Shown: piece after piece, positions 1 to 5,153 of the stretch
Numbering within the stretch: position 1 is the stretch's first letter
How the letters are laid out: every line of letters starts with the position of its first letter
NCBI GenBank assembly: GCA_003220905.1
Contig: QHTS01000093.1
Coordinates: 1-5,153, forward strand
DNA length: 5,153 nt
Direction: 5' to 3'
DNA from: Gemmatimonadota bacterium
Lineage (GTDB): Bacteria > Gemmatimonadota > Gemmatimonadetes > Gemmatimonadales > GWC2-71-9
The notes under the pieces: model-generated
Told to the model about the DNA's origin: nothing
What the model saw: the letters and a program-made list of their open reading frames with translations, nothing else
Databases searched by the model: none
Made by a program: the position numbers and the translations under genes

Positions 1-607
1 GGCTGGCGGTTCCCGGGCGTCTTTCTCTTTCACGACTTGACACCCACCAGCCCGCTCAAGCTCCAGCTCGAGGTCGCGGCCCTGAAGGGCTCGGGGGTCG
101 CTACCTCGGCCAGGGACACGCTCAATGCCATCGGCAGCGGCGAGGCGTCGGGGTTACCGCAGGTCGAGACGCGGCTCAACGCGGCGAGAAAATTCGGCAC
201 CGCGAGCTGGAACGGCTTCGTCGCGTATCACCTCGACTGGAAGGACATAAACGGCACGGGCGTCCCGGGCTCCAAGATCACGAACTGGGGAGTCGAGACG
301 GGCCAGTACATCGCCGTCAGCAGTTTCACCCTGCACGGCAGCTTCTACTACGGGAAGGGGCTGGGATCGCAGTTCGGCATGATCACGCAGTTTCAGCCGC
401 AGATTCGGGGCTGGGGCGCGTGGGCCCAAGCGGGCTACGACTTCACGCCTCACTGGAGCGTCTGGGCCGACTACGGGATAGATCAGCCGGATTACGCGCG
501 GTTCAACAGGGAGACGGCTGGGACCCTCGGGCGGGAACGTGACCCGGTGGAGCACGGGCGTCACGAGCGCGGACCAGTACGCGCTCAGCGTGCTGTACAC
601 GCTCTGA
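1..607 (+). CDS. Outer membrane beta-barrel (porin-like) protein, 3' part only, with an internal frameshift
   Basis: The gene enters from the left edge, so its start and signal peptide are not seen. Frame 1 from base 1 gives about 178 residues of alternating aromatic/hydrophobic and polar residues separated by short Gly/Asn/Asp turns, for example NGFVAYHLDW, FTLHGSFYYGKG and HWSVWADYG, which is the pattern of transmembrane beta-strands. After about base 535 frame 1 turns Arg-rich and implausible, while frame 2 gives NVTRWSTGVTSADQYALSVLYTL and a TGA stop at 605-607. That tail has the amphipathic terminal strand expected of an outer membrane protein, although it ends in Leu rather than the usual Phe. 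Removing one G from the GGGCGGG run at 529-535 joins the halves into about 201 visible residues. The break may be a sequencing or assembly error or a true mutation. I cannot assign a porin family or a substrate. It lies 56 bases upstream of the synthetase on the same strand. Confidence 0.72.
529..535 (+). other. Probable frameshift site (GGGCGGG run) in the porin-like gene
   Basis: Upstream of this run the beta-barrel reads in frame 1; downstream its terminal strand reads in frame 2. Deleting a single G here gives an uninterrupted reading through TAGTLGR-NVTRWSTGV. Without the correction, frame 1 has no stop and runs straight into the synthetase gene, producing an artificial 850+ residue open frame. 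The exact base cannot be fixed from sequence alone; anywhere from about 520 to 545 is possible. Confidence 0.6.
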
Positions 608-611
608 GGAG
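607..611 (+). promoter_or_regulatory. AGGAG Shine-Dalgarno-like motif at the porin stop codon, 5' of the hairpin
   Basis: AGGAG begins at the last base of the porin stop codon (TGA 605-607). It is the only good Shine-Dalgarno match between the porin stop and the synthetase ATG at 664. Its linear distance of 52 bases from the ATG is far too long for normal use, but if the hairpin at 611-658 is looped out, five bases (659-663) remain between the hairpin foot and the ATG. The last G of the motif (611) is also the first base of the outer stem. Its role as the synthetase ribosome site is inferred. Confidence 0.35.
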
Positions 612-658
612 ACCGGACTCGCAGCGGAGCGAAGCGTGCTCCGCTGCGAGCCCCGGTC
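611..658 (+). promoter_or_regulatory. Strong GC-rich hairpin between porin and synthetase genes (terminator or 5' leader element)
   Basis: A perfect 13-bp inverted repeat, CTCGCAGCGGAGC at 618-630 and GCTCCGCTGCGAG at 638-650, encloses a 7-base loop. An outer 6-bp stem, GACCGG at 611-616 with CCGGTC at 653-658, extends it across a small internal loop (A617 against C651-C652). No T-tract follows, so it is not a classical intrinsic terminator. It fills nearly the whole intergenic gap and ends 5 bases before the synthetase ATG. It may end porin transcription without a T-tract, protect the 3' end of the porin message, or control translation of the synthetase. A dispersed genomic palindrome is another option. 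The structure is certain from the bases; the function is not. Confidence 0.75.
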
Positions 659-663
659 GCTGC

Positions 664-2601
664 ATGGACATTGCCTGGCGTCCGACGGAGCGGTATCTCG
701 CCCGCAGCCGGCTGCGCCGCTTCGCCGAGGCACACGGTCACCGCGACTTCGCGTCGCTGTACCGCTGGTCGGTCGAAGACCTCGATGGCTTCTGGCGTGC
801 CGTCGACCGCGATCTCGGCCTCGTGTGGCAGACGCCCTACGAGCGGGTGCTCGACGCGTCGCGCGGCGTTCCCTGGACCACGTGGTGGGTCGGCGGTCGC
901 ATGAACTACGTGGCCACGGCGCTCCGCCACGATCCTTCCCGGACGGCGCTCGTGTTCGAGGGCGAGGAGGGTGCGACGCGGCGGCTCACCTACGGTGAGC
1001 TCGCGGCCGCGGTGCGCTGCTTTGCGGCGGGCCTGCGCGCGCTCGGCGTCGGTGCCGGAGACCGCGTGGGCATCTTCCTTCCCATGATCCCCGAGTGCGC
1101 CATCGCGACGCTCGCCGTCTCCGCGATCGGCGCGGTCTACACACCGATCTTCTCAGGATACGCGGCGGAGGCGATCGCTGGTCGGCTGCGCGACTGTGCG
1201 GCGAGCGTGCTCATCACCGCCGACGGCTTCCGCCGGCGCGGCCAGGTGGTGCCGATGAAAGAGACGGCCGACGTCGCCGCCGACCGAGCGGGCGTCCGGA
1301 CGGTAATCGTCGTCCGGCGGCTCGGCCGCGAGGTGCGCCCGCGCGAACGCGACGTGTGGTGGGACGACGTGGTGGCACGCGGGAGCGGCGTCGCTGAGAC
1401 ATTCGCCGATGTGTCCGCCGAAGATCCGTACATGATCATCTACACGTCCGGCACGACCGGCCGGCCGAAGGGCGCGGTGCACGTGCACGGCGGCTTCCCC
1501 GTGAAGGCGGCGCAGGATCTGGCGCACTGTTTCGACCTCCAGCCGGGCGATCTCATGTGGTGGTTCACCGATCTCGGCTGGATGATGGGACCCTGGCTCA
1601 TCGCCGGTGGGTTGCTCCTGGGCGCGTCCATCCTGCTGTACGACGGCGCGCCGGATTTCCCGGACGCCGGGCGCGTCTGGTCGATCGTGGAGCGGCATGG
1701 CGTGACCCACCTCGGGATCTCACCCACGGCGATCCGCGGGCTGATGCGCGCCGGCGAGGAGCCGGTGCGCGCGCACGACCGCTCGTCGCTGTTCGTGCTC
1801 GGCTCCACGGGGGAGCCGTGGAATCCCGAGCCGTGGTGGTGGTACTTCGGGGTGGCGGGCGAACGCCGCGCGCCGCTCGTGAATTACTCCGGTGGGACAG
1901 AGATATCGGGCGGCATCGTCGGCTGCACGACATGGATGCCGCTCAAGCCGACCTCCTTTTCTTGCCCCGTGCCCGGCATCGCTGCGGACGTGTGCGACGA
2001 GAGTGGCCGCTCCGTGCGCGGCGCGGTGGGCGAGCTCGTCGTCCGGAAGCCGTGGCCAGGCATGACGCGGGGCTTCTGGCACGCCCCCGAGCACTACCTG
2101 GCGACGTATTGGCGACGCTTCCCAGACGTCTGGGTCCACGGCGACTGGGCGCGGATCGACGACGATGGATTCTGGTACATCGACGGCCGCAGCGACGACA
2201 CGCTGAAGGTTGCGGGGAAACGGGTCGGTCCCGCGGAGGTCGAGTCGGCGGCCACGGCGCACCCGGCCGTGCTCGAAGCGGCGGTGATCGGCGTCCCGCA
2301 CGAGCTCAAAGGCGAGGCAGTGATCGTGTTCGCCGTACTCCGCCCCGGCCGCGAGGCCTCCGACGTCCTGGCCCGCGAGATCGCCGACAGGGTCGTGGAA
2401 CTGCTCGGCCGGCCGCTGCGCCCGGACGCCGTGCGCTTCGTGACGGACCTACCGAAGACCCGCAACGCTAAAGTCCTGCGCCGGGTGATCCGCGGCGCTT
2501 ACCTCGGCAAAGCCGATCTCGGGGATCTATCGGCGCTCGAGAACCCGGCCGCAGTGGACCGGATTAGGGAGCTCACGCCATGGTCGACACGTCTGCTGTG
2601 A
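664..2601 (+). CDS. AMP-forming acyl-CoA synthetase (acetyl-/acetoacetyl-CoA synthetase class)
   Basis: This 645-residue cytoplasmic enzyme would activate a short-chain carboxylic acid with ATP and CoA, giving acyl-CoA, AMP and pyrophosphate. An ACAS_N-type segment lies at about residues 31-87 (SLYRWSVEDLDGFW). The AMP-binding domain follows, with the phosphate loop YTSGTTGRPKG at 260-270, STGEPWNPE at 381-389, SGGTE at 409-413 and GDWAR at 493-497. The small C-terminal domain follows the hinge region GRSDD (508-512) and ends with the catalytic Lys603 in PKTRNAK. Length matches acetyl-CoA synthetases (about 650). The usual WWQTE of acetyl-CoA synthetases is SGGTE here, closer to the SGGTD of acetoacetyl-CoA synthetases, so acetate is probably not the main substrate. 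ATG 664 is chosen because the WRPTERYLARSRLRRF N-terminus fits the family; no ATG, GTG or TTG lies in frame between the porin stop and it. No Shine-Dalgarno directly precedes it. The frame is open upstream only through the porin frameshift. It overlaps the transporter gene by 22 bases. Confidence 0.93.
   Translation: MDIAWRPTERYLARSRLRRFAEAHGHRDFASLYRWSVEDLDGFWRAVDRDLGLVWQTPYERVLDASRGVPWTTWWVGGRMNYVATALRHDPSRTALVFEGEEGATRRLTYGELAAAVRCFAAGLRALGVGAGDRVGIFLPMIPECAIATLAVSAIGAVYTPIFSGYAAEAIAGRLRDCAASVLITADGFRRRGQVVPMKETADVAADRAGVRTVIVVRRLGREVRPRERDVWWDDVVARGSGVAETFADVSAEDPYMIIYTSGTTGRPKGAVHVHGGFPVKAAQDLAHCFDLQPGDLMWWFTDLGWMMGPWLIAGGLLLGASILLYDGAPDFPDAGRVWSIVERHGVTHLGISPTAIRGLMRAGEEPVRAHDRSSLFVLGSTGEPWNPEPWWWYFGVAGERRAPLVNYSGGTEISGGIVGCTTWMPLKPTSFSCPVPGIAADVCDESGRSVRGAVGELVVRKPWPGMTRGFWHAPEHYLATYWRRFPDVWVHGDWARIDDDGFWYIDGRSDDTLKVAGKRVGPAEVESAATAHPAVLEAAVIGVPHELKGEAVIVFAVLRPGREASDVLAREIADRVVELLGRPLRPDAVRFVTDLPKTRNAKVLRRVIRGAYLGKADLGDLSALENPAAVDRIRELTPWSTRLL
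2566..2571 (+). promoter_or_regulatory. Ribosome binding site (AGGGAG) for the atoE-like gene, inside the synthetase gene
   Basis: AGGGAG lies 8 bases before the ATG at 2580, an ideal spacing, and sits within the last codons of the synthetase gene. It fixes the transporter start. With the 22-base overlap it indicates translational coupling of synthetase and transporter on one message. Confidence 0.7.
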
Positions 2602-4025
2602 AGCGCCCGCGCGAGCCCGCGGCGATCCGGGTCGGGATTGCGATCTCCGACTGGACCGAGCGCTGGTTCCCGGATGCGTTCGTCTTCGCCCTCGTGGGAA
2701 TCGTGGTCGTGTTCGTCGCCGGCCTGCTGCTTGGGCGGGGCCCCGCGCAGCTGACGCACGACTTTGGGGGCGGCTTCTGGTCGCTCATCCCGTTCACGAT
2801 GCAGATGGCGCTCATCGTCATCTTCGGCTACGTCGTCGCGTCCTCACCGCCGGTCTATCGTCTCGTGCAGTGGCTCGCCACCATCCCGAAGACCCCGCGG
2901 ACCGCGGTGGCGTGGATCGCCCTGTTTGCGACCGTCTCGTCGCTGCTTTCGTGGGGGTTCAGCCTCGTGTTCAGCGGGCTCCTGGTCCGCGAGGTGGTGC
3001 GGCGCGTCCCCCAGACCGACTATCGCGCCGCGGGGGCCGCCGGCTACCTCGGGCTCGGCAGCGTATGGGCGCTCGGCCTGTCGTCGTCCGCAGCGCTGCT
3101 CATGGCGACCAAGGGATCGATCCCCGCGTCGCTGCTGCCGATCTCGGGCGTGCTGCCGCTTTCGCAGACGATTTTCCTCTGGCAGAGCATCGTCACGGCG
3201 ATCGTCCTCATGGCGGTCTCCGTCCTCGTCGCCTATCTGACGGCGCCGGACGGGCGAATGGCGCGCACGGCGGAGAGCTACGGTATCCACCCCGAGCCCC
3301 TCGAGATCCGCACTCCCGCGCGGCAGCGTCCCGGGGAATGGCTGGAATACAGCCCCCTGCTGACGATTCTCATCGTGATCGTGGGGGTCGCCTACCTCGT
3401 GCAGCTGTTCGCCTCGAAGGGCGGCGGGATCGGGGCGGGGATCGCCCAGGCGCTCGACCTGAACACCTACAACTTCATCTTCCTGCTCGCCGGCCTGCTG
3501 CTGCACTGGCGGCCGCGGCGGTTTCTCGAGGCCGTCACGCGATCCGTCCCCGCGACGGCGGGCGTGCTCATCCAGTTCCCGTTCTATGCGGGGATCTTCG
3601 GCATGATCACCGGCACCGCGAGCGACCCGTCGCCGATCTCACAGTGGCTCGCCGGGCTGTTCGTCCGTGTCTCGGACACGAACAGCTACCCGATCCTCGT
3701 GTCGATCTACTCGGCCGTGCTCGGCCTGTTCGTGCCATCGGGCGGGAGTAAATGGGTGATCGAAGCACCCTATCTGCTCCAGGCCGCGAACGAGCTCAAG
3801 GTGAACCTCGGCTGGGTGGTGCAGATTTACAACGCCGCGGAGGCCCTCCCGAACCTCGTCAACCCGTTCTGGATGCTCCCGCTGCTCGGGCTCCTGGGCG
3901 TGCGCGCACGCGACCTCGTCGGCTACGCGGCCGTTCAGCTCCTCGTGCACCTCCCGGTGGTCCTGTTCTTGATGTGGCTCTTCGCGCGAACGCTGCCATA
4001 CGTCGCGCCTGCGGTGCCGCCGTGA
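2580..4025 (+). CDS. atoE: Short-chain fatty acid transporter, AtoE family
   Basis: This 481-residue inner membrane protein belongs by overall pattern to the AtoE/SCFA_trans family (E. coli AtoE is about 440 residues), which moves short-chain acids such as acetoacetate or butyrate into the cytoplasm. About ten hydrophobic segments are visible, near residues 33-52, 68-88, 108-134, 152-175, 196-220, 258-277, 296-310, 326-345, 369-387 and 448-468, with another possible near 428-441. Family-type signatures include SLLSWGFSLVFSGLLVREV (121-139), FVPSGGSKWVIEAP (384-397) and NLVNPFWMLPLLGLLGVRARD (425-445). A charged cytoplasmic-looking linker lies at 222-257. The N-terminus has about 20 extra polar residues before the amphipathic DWTERWFPDAF entry to the first helix. 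ATG 2580 is supported by AGGGAG at 2566-2571. The overlap with the synthetase implies co-translation and joint uptake and activation of the same acid. The exact substrate is not shown by the sequence. Confidence 0.9.
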   Translation: MVDTSAVKRPREPAAIRVGIAISDWTERWFPDAFVFALVGIVVVFVAGLLLGRGPAQLTHDFGGGFWSLIPFTMQMALIVIFGYVVASSPPVYRLVQWLATIPKTPRTAVAWIALFATVSSLLSWGFSLVFSGLLVREVVRRVPQTDYRAAGAAGYLGLGSVWALGLSSSAALLMATKGSIPASLLPISGVLPLSQTIFLWQSIVTAIVLMAVSVLVAYLTAPDGRMARTAESYGIHPEPLEIRTPARQRPGEWLEYSPLLTILIVIVGVAYLVQLFASKGGGIGAGIAQALDLNTYNFIFLLAGLLLHWRPRRFLEAVTRSVPATAGVLIQFPFYAGIFGMITGTASDPSPISQWLAGLFVRVSDTNSYPILVSIYSAVLGLFVPSGGSKWVIEAPYLLQAANELKVNLGWVVQIYNAAEALPNLVNPFWMLPLLGLLGVRARDLVGYAAVQLLVHLPVVLFLMWLFARTLPYVAPAVPP

Positions 4026-4095
4026 CGCCTTGCGGCGACGGACCCACGAAGCGACTTTTTGTCCCGCCATGAACGGCCGATGGAGCAGCACACAC

Positions 4096-4105
4096 GGAGG
4101 AAGGA
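4096..4105 (+). promoter_or_regulatory. Ribosome binding site (GGAGGAAGGA) for the solute-binding protein
   Basis: GGAGG at 4096-4100 lies 7 bases before ATG 4108, within a purine run reaching 4105. This strong site decides the start: an upstream in-frame ATG at 4069 has no Shine-Dalgarno and would add 13 residues ahead of the twin-arginine signal. The 82-base gap (4026-4107) shows no other clear signal apart from a weak 4-bp stem (CGCC 4026-4029 with GGCG 4034-4037) and an isolated T5 at 4056-4060. Confidence 0.75.
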
Positions 4106-4107
4106 CT

Positions 4108-5153
4108 ATGACCAAGCGGAAGGAAATCGATCGGCGCGAGTTCGTAACGACGACCGGGGCGGCCGTCGCCGCCGCCGCGCTCGGGGGGGGCCCCACCATC
4201 CGGATCAACCGGCCCCAGAAGACCCTGAAAATCCTCCAGTGGAGCCATTTCGTCCCGTCGTACGATGCCTGGTTCGACAAGTACGCCAAGGACTGGGGGA
4301 CGGCCAAAGGAGTCGAGGTCACGGTGGACCACATCGCCCTCGCCGACCTCGGGACGCGGGCCAACGCCGAGGTCGCCGCCCAGCAAGGGCACGATCTGTT
4401 TCAGTTCCTGTCGCCGCCGGGCGCGTTCGAGCCGCAGCTGCTCGACATGGGGGACCTCGTCCGGGAAGCCGAGCGCCAGCACGGACCGCTGATCGACCTC
4501 TGCAAGCGCAGCACCTATAATCCGGTGACCCGCAAGTGGTTCGGCTTCAGCGACAACTACGTCCCGGACCCCGGCGACTACTTGAAGAGCGTCTGGACCG
4601 AAATCGGGATGCCCGACGGCCCCGTCACCTGGGAGGATCTGGTCAAGGCGGGACCGCTCATCAAGGGCAAGCACCCGGAGATCCAGATCCCGATCGGCGT
4701 CGGGATGTCGCAGGAGCTGGATACCAACATGGCGACCCGTGCCATGTTGTGGTCGTTCGATGGCTCGATCCAAGACGCCAACGAGAACGTGGTGCTGAAG
4801 TCGGACCAGGCGCTCGCGGCCCTGGAGTTCGGCGTGCGGCTCTTCAAGGCGGGCATGAACCCGGCGGTGTTGAGCTGGAACGCCGCCTCGAACAACCAGG
4901 CGCTGAACGCCCGGCAGACAGCCTACATCCTCAACTCCATCTCCGCGTACCGCACCGCGCAGGACAACAAGCTCCCGGTGGCGGACGACATCTTCTTCGT
5001 CCCGGCGCTCAAGGGCCCGCGGGGGACGCAGTGGGCGAGCGAGCACGTGATGGGAATCTACGCGATCTGGAAGTTCGCCCAGAGCCCGGATGTCGCGAAG
5101 CAGTTCCTCCTCGACCTCATCGCCCGCTACCGCGACGCCGTCCTGGCCAGCAA
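4108..5153 (+). CDS. Extracellular solute-binding protein of an ABC importer (family 1 type), Tat signal, 3' truncated by the window
   Basis: The frame is open from ATG 4108 to the right edge, giving 348 residues; full members usually have about 420-450, so perhaps 70-100 are missing. Residues 1-28 form a twin-arginine signal: basic n-region, DRREFVTT with R9-R10, then an Ala-rich core and GGG. This suggests folded export to the periplasm. No lipobox Cys is present, and no clear AxA cleavage site. The mature part begins LKILQWSHFVPSYDAWFDKYAKDWG (40-64), then VEVTVDH, GHDLFQF and WFGFSDNYVPDPGDYLKSVW (144-163), a layout typical of UgpB/MalE-like carbohydrate-binding proteins of COG1653 type. 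VTWEDLVKAG, TAYILNSISAYRTA (271-284) and the WASEHVMGIYAIWKFAQSPDVAKQFL stretch also fit that fold. The ligand cannot be told from sequence; sugars, glycerol-phosphate or polyamines are possible. It is probably the first gene of an ABC operon continuing to the right. Its link to the fatty acid genes is only positional. Confidence 0.88.
   Translation, partial: MTKRKEIDRREFVTTTGAAVAAAALGGGPTIRINRPQKTLKILQWSHFVPSYDAWFDKYAKDWGTAKGVEVTVDHIALADLGTRANAEVAAQQGHDLFQFLSPPGAFEPQLLDMGDLVREAERQHGPLIDLCKRSTYNPVTRKWFGFSDNYVPDPGDYLKSVWTEIGMPDGPVTWEDLVKAGPLIKGKHPEIQIPIGVGMSQELDTNMATRAMLWSFDGSIQDANENVVLKSDQALAALEFGVRLFKAGMNPAVLSWNAASNNQALNARQTAYILNSISAYRTAQDNKLPVADDIFFVPALKGPRGTQWASEHVMGIYAIWKFAQSPDVAKQFLLDLIARYRDAVLAS
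4183..4190 (+). repeat. G8 homopolymer in the Tat signal peptide codons
   Basis: Eight consecutive G bases followed by four C encode the Leu-Gly-Gly-Gly-Pro end of the signal region. The frame is consistent on both sides, so the count shown gives an intact gene. A one-base change here would uncouple the signal from the mature protein. Confidence 0.5.

Noticed and set aside
37..39. TTG at 37 as the start of the porin-like gene
   Set aside because: The frame is open to base 1 and the residues before the TTG (GWRFPGVFLFHD) already look like a barrel strand, so the gene begins outside the window.
154..930. A 258-residue minus-strand open frame across the porin-synthetase junction
   Set aside because: It is antisense to recognisable barrel and ACAS_N sequences, has no recognisable motif, and crosses the hairpin.
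1557..2471. A 304-residue + strand open frame inside the synthetase gene
   Set aside because: It is an out-of-frame, extremely Arg-rich translation of the synthetase gene, whose own frame carries all the adenylate-forming motifs.
4021..4060. A possible intrinsic terminator after the transporter gene (CGCC/GGCG stem with bulged CGT/ACG extension, then T5)
   Set aside because: The stem is only 4 bp plus a bulged 3 bp, and the T5 run lies about 16 bases past it, so it does not have terminator geometry.
4069..4107. An upstream in-frame ATG (4069) for the solute-binding protein
   Set aside because: It has no Shine-Dalgarno and would place 13 polar residues before the signal, whereas ATG 4108 has GGAGG at ideal spacing and a normal twin-arginine n-region.
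3859..5046. A 395-residue open frame on the minus strand opposite the binding protein and the end of the transporter gene
   Set aside because: It is opposite two well-supported genes. Its product is rich in Arg, Gly, Val and Asp with no recognisable domain, as expected from the antisense of high-GC coding DNA.
1..5153. CRISPR arrays, tRNA or rRNA genes, insertion sequences, attachment sites
   Set aside because: I found no direct-repeat arrays, tRNA-like folds, transposase motifs or terminal repeats; the window is almost fully occupied by four genes.

Overview
The window reads as a GC-rich (roughly two-thirds G+C by eye) Gram-negative bacterial chromosome segment. The outer membrane beta-barrel at the left edge requires an outer membrane, and the Arg/Ala-rich look of the out-of-frame translations is what a high-GC genome gives. 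The style of the synthetase and of the Tat-exported binding protein resembles soil or metagenomic lineages such as Proteobacteria or Rokubacteria/Methylomirabilota. That placement is an impression, not something the sequence proves.

Layout, all genes on the + strand. (1) Bases 1-607 hold the 3' part of an outer membrane beta-barrel (porin-like) gene. Its frame is broken near 529-538 by an apparent one-base indel, so its natural C-terminus lies in another frame and stops at 605-607. (2) A 56-base gap (608-663) is almost filled by a very stable hairpin (611-658). (3) Bases 664-2601 encode a complete AMP-forming acyl-CoA synthetase of the acetyl-/acetoacetyl-CoA synthetase class. (4) Bases 2580-4025 encode an AtoE-family short-chain fatty acid transporter that overlaps the synthetase by 22 bases. 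(5) After an 82-base gap, 4108 to the right edge encodes the first 348 residues of a Tat-exported extracellular solute-binding protein of an ABC importer.

Genes 3 and 4 form a clear functional pair: the permease would bring a short-chain acid (for example acetoacetate or butyrate) into the cytoplasm, and the ligase would activate it to its CoA ester at the cost of ATP. The outer membrane protein could supply the outer membrane step. The binding protein probably opens an ABC transporter operon whose permeases and ATPase lie beyond the window; its link to the fatty acid pair is only positional.

The long open frame running from the left edge through 2601 looks like a porin-synthetase fusion, but it is best explained as two genes joined by the indel. 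I see no CRISPR array, RNA gene, insertion sequence or phage gene, and no clear new system. The most interesting item is the hairpin between the porin and the synthetase: a Shine-Dalgarno-like AGGAG sits at its 5' foot and the start codon lies five bases past its 3' foot.
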